From positions 4,606,501 through 4,670,500 of the forward strand of contig NC_090796.1 of NCBI RefSeq assembly GCF_040054535.1: a stretch of 64,000 nucleotides of DNA, given 5' to 3'. This document shows positions 11,914 through 22,301 of this stretch, piece by piece (position 1 is the first letter of the stretch; every line of letters begins with the position of its first letter). Below the pieces are notes generated by a model, which ran no database searches, was not told where the DNA came from, and worked only from the letters and a program-made list of their open reading frames with translations. The DNA is from Antennarius striatus. Lineage: Eukaryota > Chordata > Actinopteri > Lophiiformes > Antennariidae. The position numbers and the translations under genes are program-made.

Positions 11914-12031
11914 CAGAATGAACCGACCACAACTGGACCCAGTGGACACCAACCTTCTTGCAGCAAGTTTTGGAATCCAGAACAGGCTGCCGAGTGGAGA
12001 CAGCAGGGAAGAGACACCATGGCATGGCTAG
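11914..12031 (+). pseudogene. Gag-like N-terminal remnant
   Basis: A short frame starting MNRPQLDPVDTNLLAASFG runs 38 residues to a stop at 12029-12031. The DPVDT opening resembles the start of gag proteins in fish gypsy elements, which is a weak family impression. It sits directly after the truncated 5' LTR, so the deletion removed the usual leader and primer-binding site. Confidence 0.35.
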
Positions 12032-12501
12032 CAGCGTACGCCGGTATTCCAGCTCCAGCTTTTTTGCCCTACCCCGAGCCTGTTATAGTGCCGATTCCTG
12101 TCCCCGCGCATCGACCCCAGTCTGTTCCGGTCCCCACGCCTCGACCCCAGCCTGTTCCGGTCCATGTGCCCAGACGTCAGCCTACTCCTGTCCCCGCACC
12201 AGGATGCCAGCCTACTCCGGTCAACGCGCCTGAGTCTGTTCCTGCATCTGAGCCCAAGTCTGTTCCTGCATCTGAGCCTGAGTCTGTTCCTGAATCTGGG
12301 CCCGAGTCTGTTCCTGCATCTGAGCAAGAGTCTGTTCCTGCATCTGAGTCTGTTCCTGCATCTGAGTCTGTTCCTGCACCTGAGCCTGTTCCTGCATCTG
12401 AGCCCGAGTCTATTCCTTCATCTGGGCCTGAGTCTGTTCCTGCACCCCAGCCTGTTCCTGCATCCCAGCCCGTTTTTGGGACGTCAGAGGCCTTCCCTTG
12501 A
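12019..12501 (+). CDS. Pro/Val/Ser/Glu-repeat frame inside the LTR-derived insert
   Basis: A 160-residue open frame beginning MAWLAAYAGIPAPAFLPYPE. The first half is proline-rich with VPVPAPR-like units. The second half is built from repeats of about 6-8 residues such as SVPASEPE. There is no catalytic motif and no membrane segment. The stop falls directly before the polypurine tract, so in the parent element this was probably the C-terminal end of a polyprotein. It could be a low-complexity tail rather than a separate protein. I do not recognise a function, and translation of this truncated copy is unproven. Confidence 0.35.
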   Translation: MAWLAAYAGIPAPAFLPYPEPVIVPIPVPAHRPQSVPVPTPRPQPVPVHVPRRQPTPVPAPGCQPTPVNAPESVPASEPKSVPASEPESVPESGPESVPASEQESVPASESVPASESVPAPEPVPASEPESIPSSGPESVPAPQPVPASQPVFGTSEAFP

Positions 12502-12520
12502 GGGGGGGGCGGGGGAGTAC
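12501..12520 (+). other. Polypurine tract
   Basis: AGGGGGGGGCGGGGGAGTAC is a purine-rich run immediately before the 3' LTR. In LTR elements it primes plus-strand DNA synthesis. Its position fixes the orientation of the insert as plus. Confidence 0.75.
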
Positions 12521-12933
12521 TGCCACGGTTTGGTGTGGCTGTGCTGGTGTGTGGCAGAGGGAGAGGCCAAACTTGTGGGTCTGAGCCTCAGCCCCACACC
12601 TGTTGGTTCTCTCCACAACTGTTGCTCATCCACATACCCGTTGCTGGTCTTCACACCTGGACTCAATTAGGGTAGTTGTCATGAGGCTTTTTAAGCCAGG
12701 TTTGTGTTAGAGCTTGTTGCCAGTTCGTTCCTTAAGGTTGGTCCTGATGTTCTGTTCCTGCAGTTGTGTCCCAAAGTCTTGCCTGGTAGTTCTGTTTTGT
12801 TCCTTCCTTGTTCTGCCTGCATTTTTGTTTGTATTCTTGCCCGTGTCTGTTGTTTAAGTTGTGATTAAAACCATTGCCAAAAGCTGTGCCTACGGTGTCC
12901 TGCATTTGGGTCCATATCCTGCCTTCCGTGACA
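12521..12933 (+). repeat. 3' LTR (413 bp)
   Basis: It starts TGCCACGG and ends CCGTGACA, giving the TG...CA form with short inverted ends. An ATTAAA polyadenylation-type signal is at about 12863. Its first 37 bp align with 11881-11917, the stump of the 5' LTR, with several mismatches. That divergence suggests the copy is not very young. Confidence 0.75.
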
Positions 12934-13796
12934 ATGTTTCTGCGTCTTCTGGAAGAAAGTATTCACTATAGCCATTTACATCCTTTTTGCAAAGTCAACC
13001 ACCATCTGTCCTTCTGCATTCCTCTCCTGGATACCAAACCTGCCCATCACCTCCTCATCACCTCTGTTTCCTGTACCAACATGTCCATTGAAGTCAGCAC
13101 CAATGACAACTCTCTTACTTCTAGGTATGCTCTGCATTAATTCATCAAAGTCCAACCAGAATTTGTCCTTCTCCTCCAGCTCACATCCTACCTTTGGAGC
13201 ATACCCACTAACAACACTGAACATCACACCTTAAATTTTTAGCTTCAGACTCATCACTATATCTGACACCCTTTTTTTCCCTCCAGGACATTCCTAACAA
13301 ACTCCTCCTTCAAGATAATTCCTACTCCATTTCTCTTCCTATCTACATCATGATAGAACAACTTGAACCCTGATCGTAAACGTCTAACCTTGCTACCTTG
13401 CCACCTGGTCTCCTGGATACACAGTATGTCTATCTTCCTCCTCTGCATCATCTCAACCAACTCTAACTTTTCCTGTCATAGTTCCAACATTCAACGTCCC
13501 TACTGTCAGTCCTATACTCTTGGCATTCCTCTTTTCTCTCTTCCTACAAACACACTTTCCTCCTCACAACCAACAGTACTCCAATTTCTACCAAACCCTG
13601 TAGGTCAACAGCACCGATGGCGGTCGTTGTTAACCCGGGCCTCGACCAGATTTGATTTGTATGTTAACTTGGCAAAAGTTTTACGCTGGATGCCCTTACT
13701 GACGCAACCCTCTGTATTTATCCGGTCCTGGGACCGGCACAATAGGACACTGGCATGTGCCCTCTTGCAGCTACATTGCCTTCTTGTGGCTACATT
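12934..13796 (-). mobile_element. RTE LINE copy 2, 5' part
   Basis: The minus-strand 5' end lies at about 13796, where the TGTAGCC start occurs twice in tandem (near 13775 and 13796). The frame carries the endonuclease pieces VQETRWQGSK (about 13395-13425) and GADFNGHVG (about 13075-13100), with several frame breaks. It joins 11229-11875 once the LTR insert is ignored. Pseudogene only. Confidence 0.85.
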
Positions 13797-14633
13797 TTGA
13801 AAAGGATGATTTGAGTAAAAAAGCAGAGACAGATTCTGCAAGCCATTCTGGTGCCATAAATGTGCTTCATCTTGTCATCCTATTGGTTTGTTTAGTAAAG
13901 TTGCCCTTCTTATGTTTTCATCAAGACCAGATGGCTAATCGCTAAAGTCAAACATATGATCCCAATTATTCAGGGACTGGTTTGTGTCTAGCATGGAGTC
14001 TTAATTCTTGAGTTGAACTAAAACGTGAAAAGGCTACCATGCCATGCTGAGATTGAATCCCCTGTTTTTCATCTGCAGGAGGATTCCTCTGGGCACTCCA
14101 TTACAGGTCTGAACCCTGGGTGGATTTTGTCTATCTTGGCAAAAAGTAGAAGTCAATATATTCACACCATTATTGTTGAGTTAATACTACAATTTAACCA
14201 AGTAGTTTAGTTCTCATTTCCAGATGTTGGCTAAGAAGATATTATTGTACTGTTTCAAATTGATAAATTGAACTGCTGGATAGACACTCCATTCATGAAT
14301 AGAAATATTCTATAGTATTTATATTTTCTGTCTGTGATTGGTCCTGTTGTGATGGTAGACATGACGAACACACACTCCTCTTTTATATTTCAGCATTTTT
14401 ATTGCGTTCCAACACCGACATACACACCCAAGTAACCCCACGTGGCATATTGGAAATACAGTATATCCAGTGCACAGTGAGGACATCATGATGGTTTTCT
14501 GACCAGTGGATTACTTCACAGAGGTTCCAATTTCACAAACCCTAGCTAATATATTAAAATGAAAAATTAATTTGAAAGCATATTCATCTGAGTGTGATTT
14601 TATTTCCTCTCTTGGTTTTGTTGACAATCGCAT
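13797..14633. other. 3' flank of rbp3 gene 2
   Basis: Non-coding. A minus-strand AATAAA (TTTATT on plus, about 14398-14403) lies about 235 bp past the stop codon and is the best polyadenylation candidate. Nothing else is recognised. Confidence 0.5.
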
Positions 14634-17600
14634 TTACTTCTGGCTTGCAAAGTGCTTGTTGAGGATACCCTTGGCTGTCTCCAGAGCGGCGTCAGCAGAG
14701 ACAGGTATGTGGGGTGCAATGCCAGCTCCCTCCCAGCCTGGACCAACAGTGGTGTCGGAATGGACAGTGGGGATGCTGAGGAAGATGTTAGACTCCCCAA
14801 CACGGAAAATCAAGGGCGGATGGGAACCCCCAGCAGTGGTCTCTCCCACGATCATGGCACGCCCGTGCTTCTTCATTATGTAAGTAAACTCCTCTGCAGC
14901 ACCAGCGGTTGCTCCGCTGGTCAGGAGGATTAGGCTTTTTTTTAAGCCGTACCTTTCGCCTAAGATAAAGAGTAAGATGAAGGGAGAGAACAGATGTATA
15001 GTTGTATGCAAAAAAACGGTCAACAATGAATTGAAATAAGTGGCATGGATGGATGAATATTGTCATACAATTAGGGTAGTGTCCCTATGAAGGCAACAGT
15101 GAAGGGGGAGTATAAGGTCAAGAACACTTTGGGGGCAATAACTTCAAAAGCATGAACAACACATAAGCAAATAAAGGTTTCTTGATAGCGTGTCTCCAAA
15201 TGTAATTTAACTTATCAGGATGACTTTGATGTCTCTTACTTGAACAAGGTATTCCACAAAGACAGGTTCATAGCTTCTTAGTTCAAAGAGACACTTAATT
15301 TGTAAAGAATAAAATCCCATTCATGTTCTTGAACCTGTGACTAACTTTTGGCCCTTTCGGAGTCACGATACAGAAAACAACATTTTTATAGTTTTACACT
15401 CAGAAATGGTACATATAGAGCAATGTCAGTATTAATTTAAGTTGTTATCCTGACTTATAGTTTTCCTTTCAGCTGTCCTTTGACCTCATCAACTCCTATG
15501 GAAAACACTGTATGGGGTTCTTTATCTGTTTCCTGCTATATTTATGGTACTTTAAACAGTTAGTAAAAAAAAAAAACATTTTTTTTTTTTAATTACCAGT
15601 GAGTTCAGGGAGTGTCCAGAGATCTGTGGTGGTGCCAGACTGTCTGTCATATAGTTTGTCCAGTACAATCGGCTTTTCGGCATCAAAAAAGTAAGAGCAG
15701 AAGCCTGAGATGGCCGTAGTAGGACCTCCAACGTTGTTCCTGCAGAGACAGTTAAAACTTGAATAATCCTTTATAACATTTACACTCATACACTAATTTT
15801 ATTGAAGAAGTGGTTTGCAAGTGATCTTGTTAGCCTTTTTTCCAACTTCAATTTTTCCCTTGTTGGTGGTTCATATTGTTTAATTATGTAGCTCATAGTC
15901 ATCAATAAATGAATCCTTAAAAATAATCTATCTTTGCTGAGTAAGTGTTTAGCTTTCTGTTTAATTGTTACTTTTGTTTCCAAATTTGACTAACTGCATT
16001 ATAAATAGAAGCTTTGACTTGCTCTCACTCTATTTTTGCTCAGTAAGTCTTCAGCTTTCTCTATGTATAATTGTTACTTTTGCAACCAAATTTGACTAAC
16101 TGCATTATGAATAGAAGCTTTTACTCGCTCTGTGAACAGGATTACCTACCTGAGGTCAACGATCAAAGCATCCGTGTTGACGACTTTGTTCCAGACATGC
16201 TCAACAATAATCTGGGCAATGGCCTTGACCTCCTCAAAGTCTCCAAACATGTCAAAACGCAGATAGCCGATGTTGTTCTCAAATATGTCAGTCTGGAAGG
16301 AGACTTTGACCAGCTCAATGAACATCTCTGGGGAATAATCCTATGGGAGAATAATGGACAACATATTGCATTTAAAGGGCAGTAGTGGCTTTTCAGCCAA
16401 TATTCAGGTAAATAGTTATCATACCACTTGTTGCACGAATATTTTTTCCACTTCTAATCCTTACGTCAGTGTATCAATACTTAGTAAGTAAGTAAATTTT
16501 TAAATTGAAACACCAGAGCATTTATGTCTATGACTGGAAAAATATAAGATAGGAACCTTTCTAATTATGTAGATATTAACAACATTAAAATTTTCTATTG
16601 TTTAAATATCGAGTGGCACAACACAACTACCCATCTGATGTACAGCACATAGTTCTCACCATGGGTGGAAGGGCTGGGGTGTTCCTGGTCATCATCAGGC
16701 TCTTGTCCCCTGAAAGGGTCTTTAGATCAGCAGACAGTTTTCTCTCAAGACCCTCTCTGGAGTCAATTGCAGCGTACTCTCCATTTGCTAGGAGCCCTCT
16801 CAACCTTTCTGCAACACTTGCTCCCACATCTTCAAAGGCATAGTTGTCAGCAATCAGGGTTGCTGATTCTTCAATGATGGCTGGGACTTGGTTGCGGAAG
16901 TTCACAATCTTGATGGCGGTAGCAAGAGCGTCCTCGGCATTGACTTCCACATTTGGGGTAACACCTATAATTTCCCAGGATGAACCGGTGATGGGGTTGA
17001 TAGACTTTGCTGTTGGCATTGTAACATAGAAATCTGTATCGCCCACTTTGAATTTATCGAGTTTCACAGAGCCCCCTGTAGTCTTCTCACCCACGATTGT
17101 GGCCCTTTTCAGGTTTTGGAGACAGTAGGCAACATCTTCAGCAATGCCCTTGGTGTTTTTGCTAGTGAGGATAATGAGAGGTTTGGCCTCACCATATCTG
17201 TCCCCCAGCAGAGTGGGCAGAGAAAACAGTTCAGTTGTTGTGTTTGAGGGACGGTCATACACGCTGTCAATGTGAATCACAGGCTCGGCTTCAGTGAAAT
17301 AAGACACTATGTAAGGAATCCCTGTAATGTCCCCACTGCCAGTGTAGCGCAAGTCAAATATGAGAGCCGATGTTGGCAGGATTTTATTCCAGACCAAATC
17401 TAAGAGTAAAGGGCCAATCTTGTCGGCGACTTCTTCTCCAAGAATGTGATCAATCCTCAGGTAGCCGATGTTGCCCTCCAGGATGTCGAGCTTTATCGAT
17501 GTCTGGAGGACAGCAACAAGTTGCTCAGGGGGCAAGGGAGGCATCTTCGGGTGATCCATAGGGACATAGTTTGGCTCATAAGAGACCATCAGCCGCGGGT

Positions 17601-17853
17601 CACTGACTGTCGTCTGGACTCCACCACTGAGGATATTAGCCAAGGTTTCACCATCTGGGTTGCTCAGAATCTCGGTGTTGCTACTGGCTGCTTCAATGGC
17701 CTCCTTCATTCCCACCAGCTTCTCTGGTGAGCAGTAATTTTCCATCACAATTTTTGCCATATCTACAATCAGACTTGAAGAAAAAGATGCATTGATAAAA
17801 TAATCATTTCCCAAAACTAGCAGGGATGCCACCACGAAGAGTACGTTTGCCAT
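14634..17853 (-). CDS. rbp3: Interphotoreceptor retinoid-binding protein, two-module form (IRBP gene 2)
   Basis: Four coding exons: 17853-16660, 16340-16150, 15739-15597 and 14959-14634. All junctions are GT-AG and in phase, giving about 617 residues. It starts with a signal peptide ([20 protein letters not shown]). Module 1 spans roughly residues 25-325 and module 2 roughly 326-617. Both carry IRBP landmarks: GYLRID / GYLRFD, a conserved aromatic-VWN-K run, IFDLRY / [23 protein letters not shown], and [10 protein letters not shown] / [10 protein letters not shown]. The fold is the crotonase/tail-specific-protease type. IRBP is secreted into the interphotoreceptor matrix, where it carries retinoids between photoreceptors, pigment epithelium and Müller glia. 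Introns only in the last module match the human RBP3 gene, so this copy keeps the ancestral 3' gene structure while having two modules rather than four. It lies about 1.5 kb downstream of the three-module paralogue. Confidence 0.93.
15927..16134 (-). repeat. Tandem duplication (102-bp period) in rbp3 gene 2 intron 2
   Basis: The segments 15927-16028 and 16029-16134 are similar over their whole length (shared words AAATTTGACTAACTGCATTA and AATTGTTACTTTTG). Copy 2 ends only about 15 bp from the splice donor of exon 2 (donor GT at 16149-16148). Confidence 0.75.
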
Positions 17854-17984
17854 TTGTATTAGTTTAGTCTGACGAAAAATGAGTTGATTGAAGCAGAAGT
17901 TGTGCGGCCAAACCTCCTTCTCTGAAGAGGCTCTCTGTCAAATGGCAGTGTTTTGCATGTATAGTTTCTGTTAACACACACACA

Positions 17985-18020
17985 CATAAGAGGATTTACC
18001 CCCGCAATAAACCCGTAATC
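17985..18020 (-). promoter_or_regulatory. Conserved upstream block of rbp3 gene 2
   Basis: On plus, CATAAGAGGATTTACCCCCG and the bases following align with 22302-22337 upstream of rbp3 gene 1. The minus strand holds GATTAC, an OTX/CRX-type core, and a TTTATTG word. It lies about 132-167 bp before the ATG, a distance like that in gene 1. A weak TATA-like TATACAT is at 17963-17957. The regulatory role is inferred from conservation between the two paralogues. Confidence 0.5.
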
Positions 18021-18875
18021 GTATTATACTGAATTCTTCTGTAAGGCAATAACAACTTGCCATGTTGCCGAATGCAAGGCATACTGAAATCCCATTCAAA
18101 GTTATCTGTGTCAAATAAGGTAAACTTTGTGTCTGACAAAAATGCAGAAAGAGATTAAGGTTGGTGAAAATATCTGCCCTGCTTTAATAAGCTAGTTTTA
18201 ACTAATTTAGCCACTTGTTGTCAGTGTTCAGAGTATGGAGTAGGCATTTTAAAAACATATTTAAAGATGAAGACACACGGGGAAATGTTGAAAACTCATG
18301 ACTCAATGTATAATTCAACACAAACCTAAAGTTTATGTGTGGCTATGTTCTAAATTTTACATGGTCAAAGAAGAAAATTAATTAAATAGTGAATACCTGT
18401 AAAGTAAATAAAAAAGAAATCAAACCACAGAATTCCTTTATGGTGCACATTTAATGATAGGTCATTGTTTCCTTATGTGGTTGAAGGGAGTCCTTTAAGA
18501 TTTGTTTGGCGCTTCCTCCCTCTGCTGGTCTTTTTACAACTACAAAAATGGAACCTCAAAGACAATTTCAGACCATTTGCTGGAAACAAAACAGTACTGT
18601 GCAAACAAAAATAATAAACTTCCTACACAATAAAATACTTTAAAATAGAGTATTTTACACAATGATCATGCTAGTTTTCACACAATGACAATATTTAACT
18701 ATTTAACTATTAATATGTGGTATTTGAAATATAGTCAACACAGTAGATGAATACTGGAGAAGAAAAAGGTAAATTAACACAACAGTAACACAAATACACT
18801 GATAGGATGAGGACGCATGATGTCATCATTACAGTGAAAGCAGTACAATGTCATTTGTCTAAATAAAAACTTATT

Positions 18876-18929
18876 TCAGAATCAGAATCAAAATCTTTTA
18901 TTAATCTCACAAGGGGGAAATTGCTTTTT
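18876..18929 (-). mobile_element. CR1/L2/Rex1-type LINE 3' tail fragment
   Basis: The sequence TTTTATTAATCTCACAAGGG with its flanks is the reverse complement of the GGGATTAATAAA-type 3' ends found on abundant fish LINEs of this group. Only the tail is present. Confidence 0.5.
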
Positions 18930-19392
18930 GTTTTGGTATTTTATCACTGGTAAATAAAATGGCGTAGTCACAGTTATTGTTCACACTGAAATTTGGGAAT
19001 GCATTGGTTTTATTAGGAGCAAGGTAAGAAAAATGTTTAATCATACCCACACAGTTCTCTGCAATAGAGATTGAACCCTTACTACTTTACTACACACATC
19101 AAATATTTAAGTAGTAAAGAGGGAAATCTTGTAAATTTCATAGTCTGTGGCTAGTATGTGACCATTAATTAAAAATCTGAAAACTATACATATTGTGACA
19201 TGTCTGTGACAAGGGATTGATGGATTAATTGTTAAAAGTAAGCACATTTGGTTATGGTCAGTAGACTGCATTACTGGTTCACATGTTGAATACAAGGCCA
19301 ACACACTCGTGAATTAAATGGTTTTTGACACTGAATGGTGCTTATACATGAAATACAAGTCTTCAGGCAAAAATAAGATAGAACACGAGGAA

Positions 19393-22176
19393 CTATTTTC
19401 CTTGTTCTCTCCCCAGCATCTTTGATGCTATGATTCTCTGCGCCACAGGAAGTGCATGATTTGCCTGGGCAATAACATGAGGCTCAATTCCTGAAATGCT
19501 CCACAGTTTCCCAGTTATTGCACTCAGCACAAATTGGTTAGGAATGGAAGCATACAAGACACTGTCTCCTATCTGATATGTTCCACTTGATAAAGAGCCT
19601 CCAGACGTTGTTTCCCCAATGATTGTGGCCCTATTCAGGTCCTTCATAGTGTGTATAAACACTTCAGCTGCTGACCCTGTCATATGACTGGTGAGGATGT
19701 AGATGTCCTTGGATGACCCATACCTTTGACCCCTGACATGAGGCAATGTCATGACCTCTGTCATGGTGGTTGTGGTACGATCAAAGACAGTGTAGAGATG
19801 CTGCAAAGGTTCTGCATCAAAAAAGTAGGAGCATAAAAGTGGAATGGCTGTTGAATATCCACCAGTGTTATATCTCATGTCAATTATTAGGGCATCTGTG
19901 TTTATTATCTTTCTCCATACTAATTTAATTAGCTGAGATCCAGTGGCCTTTACCACCTCTATATCTGCCATCATGTCAAACCTTAAGTAGCCAACATTTC
20001 TTGGCAGAAGCTCAATTTTGAACAAAGCATCAATCATGTATCCTGCTTCTTCAGCAGTAGGGATCTTTGGGACGTCACGAACAGACTCTGGCTCGACATC
20101 GCAGTGGAAAACATGGAGCCGGTGATCACCTGAAGTTTCTTTCAGGTCTGTTGTTAACTGAGATGCCAAAGATTCAAAGTCAACCACTGAACGGTAAGAT
20201 CCATCATCCAGTTTGCTTAGTAGTACCTTACTGGTTTCTAATGCGACTTCATGTATTGCATAGTTTGTTTCTAACAGTTCTGCTGTCTTCTCTATGAGGG
20301 ACCTGAGCCCTTGGTGGAATTTGACAATCTTGTAGACATGCTCCACGGCTTCATCAGCCAGCACAATGGCATCTGGGACCACACCACCTCCCAGCCAACA
20401 CTCACCATTATTGTCCAAAAAGTTTATGAAAGGGACAGTAATAGCAATGTCCGTCCCTTCTATTTCAAATGTCTTTGAGTGCATTGTTGTATCAGATGTA
20501 ATTTCTCCAATAACTGTGCCATAATGTAAGGACTGTATGAGGTAAGAGAACTCTTCTCCAACACTTGCTGTGTAGTAACTAGTCAAAACATAAACCCCAC
20601 GTTTTGAGCCATAGGCTGGGCCTACAATTTTAAGAAGAGAGTCGTATTCTTTTGATGTGTTGTGAAAACTTTCATATATTGTGAAGAGGTGTTGTTTCTG
20701 GGAAGTATTCTTTAGATAAGATAGTAGAAGGACTAGAAATGTAGAAGATCCCCCTGTGTTATAGCGTAGATCAATAATCAGGTTATTAGTGTCTTTGAGG
20801 GGCTCCCATACCTTTTCGGCAATAAGCTCTTCTAGCTTATCTCCTACAGACCACTTGACAAACCGGTCAAAACGGAGATAGCCGGTGTTGTGTTGGAGAA
20901 TTTCCACTTTGAAAATTTCATCCACCAGCTCGTTTAACAGCTTCGTATCATCTGAAATATTGTAAAGGTCGGGGTCCTCTTCTGCATTGGCAACAATGTC
21001 CATGTATTTGACTATGAGTCGTGGGTCTTCTGACACAGATTGTAAATGATTGTTAAGTGTCATTGCTAAGTCCTCTTCAGATACAACAGAAAACAGGTCT
21101 ATAGATTTTAGGTGTTGAAGAATTGTTGAAACTCTATCAGTGAAAGCATAGTACCTATTGATTGTGTCAGAGATAGTCTGCACAACTTTTGGAATGACAC
21201 TCCTAACAGCCAGAAGGGACTTAGCTTTTATGAATGCTTCCTTGGCAATAACATTGACTGTTGGGGAAACACCACTCACTTCCCAGCTCTTACCTGTGAT
21301 AGGGCTGACTGATCTTGCCACAGGAACTACTATGTAGAACTCTGACTGAGCAATCCTAATCTTTTGAACCTTAACTGACCCACCAGCAGATCGTTCGCCA
21401 ACTATGATGGCCCTCTTCAAGTTTTTTAAAGTATATGCCACTGCCTCAGCAGCCCCCATGGTCCGCTTACTGGTCAAAATAATTATATCTTTCTTCTTTC
21501 CATACTTTTCACCTTTCATCGATGGCATGGTCCACAGTTCCCTGGTTGTATTTGAGGGTCTGTCATACACGGTATCAATATGAATGAGGGGTACAGAGGC
21601 AGAGAAATAAGAAATAATAAAGGGAACTCCTGACAATTCTCCAACTGTGCTATATCTCAGGTCAAAGATCAACGAGGAAGTTTGAGCAATTTTGTCCCAG
21701 ATGTTGTCCCTTAGCAGAGATCCAAGCTTTGCTGCTGTCTCCTCCCCAATTATCCTGTCCATTCGCAGATATCCAACATTTTTGTCCAATATGTCTAGCT
21801 TTACAGAGTTTCTCACCAGTCTGATCAGACGCTCTGCAGGGAGAGATGGCAGCATCTGTGGCATTACTGGAACAAAATTGGGTTCGTATGACACAGTCAA
21901 CCGTGGATCATTCAGTGCCCCCTGAACTCCGACTGTTAGCACAGCAGCCAAGGTCTTCCTGTCTGATATCAGCATTATTTCTCCACTGTTGATGGCTTGT
22001 TGTATGGCCTCCTGCATCCCCACCAGGTTCTCAGGAAAGCAATAGTTGTCTAAAAGAATCTTGGCCATTTCCAACACCAGGGAGGGCTGGAATGATGAGT
22101 TGACAGGTAACGGACATAAGAGAAGCATCAATAGCAGATGTCGTACCTGTGGCGCCATTGCCAATATCTTCATCAT
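19393..22176 (-). CDS. rbp3: Interphotoreceptor retinoid-binding protein, three-module intronless form (IRBP gene 1)
   Basis: One uninterrupted exon of 927 codons plus stop. A signal peptide (MAPQVRHLLLMLLLCPLPVN from Met-7) is followed by three IRBP modules, at roughly residues 30-330, 331-632 and 633-927. Each has the module landmarks: NVGYLRMD / NTGYLRFD / NVGYLRFD; IFDLRY / IIDLRYNTGG / [21 protein letters not shown] / VFDRTTTTMTE in modules 1 and 3; and IVGERSAGGS / VIGEITSD / IIGETTSGGS. Module 2 is the most diverged (TIYESFHNTS, GEITSD). The start could be Met-1 or Met-7. The second gives a standard signal peptide. Function is retinoid transport in the interphotoreceptor matrix. An intronless three-module gene upstream of a four-exon two-module gene is the arrangement known for teleost IRBP. 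It corresponds to the large first exon of tetrapod RBP3. Confidence 0.95.
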   Translation of the reverse strand: MMKILAMAPQVRHLLLMLLLCPLPVNSSFQPSLVLEMAKILLDNYCFPENLVGMQEAIQQAINSGEIMLISDRKTLAAVLTVGVQGALNDPRLTVSYEPNFVPVMPQMLPSLPAERLIRLVRNSVKLDILDKNVGYLRMDRIIGEETAAKLGSLLRDNIWDKIAQTSSLIFDLRYSTVGELSGVPFIISYFSASVPLIHIDTVYDRPSNTTRELWTMPSMKGEKYGKKKDIIILTSKRTMGAAEAVAYTLKNLKRAIIVGERSAGGSVKVQKIRIAQSEFYIVVPVARSVSPITGKSWEVSGVSPTVNVIAKEAFIKAKSLLAVRSVIPKVVQTISDTINRYYAFTDRVSTILQHLKSIDLFSVVSEEDLAMTLNNHLQSVSEDPRLIVKYMDIVANAEEDPDLYNISDDTKLLNELVDEIFKVEILQHNTGYLRFDRFVKWSVGDKLEELIAEKVWEPLKDTNNLIIDLRYNTGGSSTFLVLLLSYLKNTSQKQHLFTIYESFHNTSKEYDSLLKIVGPAYGSKRGVYVLTSYYTASVGEEFSYLIQSLHYGTVIGEITSDTTMHSKTFEIEGTDIAITVPFINFLDNNGECWLGGGVVPDAIVLADEAVEHVYKIVKFHQGLRSLIEKTAELLETNYAIHEVALETSKVLLSKLDDGSYRSVVDFESLASQLTTDLKETSGDHRLHVFHCDVEPESVRDVPKIPTAEEAGYMIDALFKIELLPRNVGYLRFDMMADIEVVKATGSQLIKLVWRKIINTDALIIDMRYNTGGYSTAIPLLCSYFFDAEPLQHLYTVFDRTTTTMTEVMTLPHVRGQRYGSSKDIYILTSHMTGSAAEVFIHTMKDLNRATIIGETTSGGSLSSGTYQIGDSVLYASIPNQFVLSAITGKLWSISGIEPHVIAQANHALPVAQRIIASKMLGREQGK

Positions 22177-22220
22177 CTGCAGTTGAAAGAGAAGTACTCA
22201 CTACTCACTGGACTGTACCG

Positions 22221-22258
22221 GTTTATAAATCTGTGTCGAGGGATGACGGTTTTTATAG
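22221..22258 (-). promoter_or_regulatory. TATA-like elements of rbp3 gene 1
   Basis: Two minus-strand candidates lie upstream of the ATG: TATAAAA at about 22257-22251 and TTATAAA at about 22228-22222. Either would put the transcription start within roughly 20-60 bp of the start codon. Which one is used cannot be told from sequence alone. Confidence 0.4.
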
Positions 22259-22301
22259 GAGGGAACACTGTCATTCTCTGTTTTTTGGACAACAACATCA
22301 G

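Larger units (their letters stand above)
11881..12933 (+). mobile_element. Internally deleted LTR retrotransposon inserted in RTE copy 2
   Basis: The insert begins TGTCATGG, ends CCGTGACA, and is flanked by ATGTT on both sides (11876-11880 and 12934-12938), the 5-bp duplication typical of LTR elements. The RTE sequence resumes in register across it. Only about 37 bp of 5' LTR remain (11881-11917, similar to the start of the 3' LTR). A short gag-like frame, a Pro/Glu/Ser/Val repeat frame, a purine tract and a 413-bp 3' LTR follow. Most of gag and all of pol are missing. A Ty3/gypsy origin is likely but not proven. Confidence 0.8.
17854..19392. other. Intergenic DNA between the tandem rbp3 genes
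   Basis: About 1.5 kb of AT-rich sequence. It holds the gene 2 promoter block, a LINE-tail fragment at 18876-18929 and a minus-strand AATAAA candidate for gene 1 at about 19010-19016. No exon is seen. Confidence 0.5.

Noticed and set aside
12164-12670. 168-codon plus-strand frame rich in SLFLHLS repeats
   Set aside because: It is another-frame reading of the SVPASEPE repeat region and continues into the LTR, so it is probably incidental.
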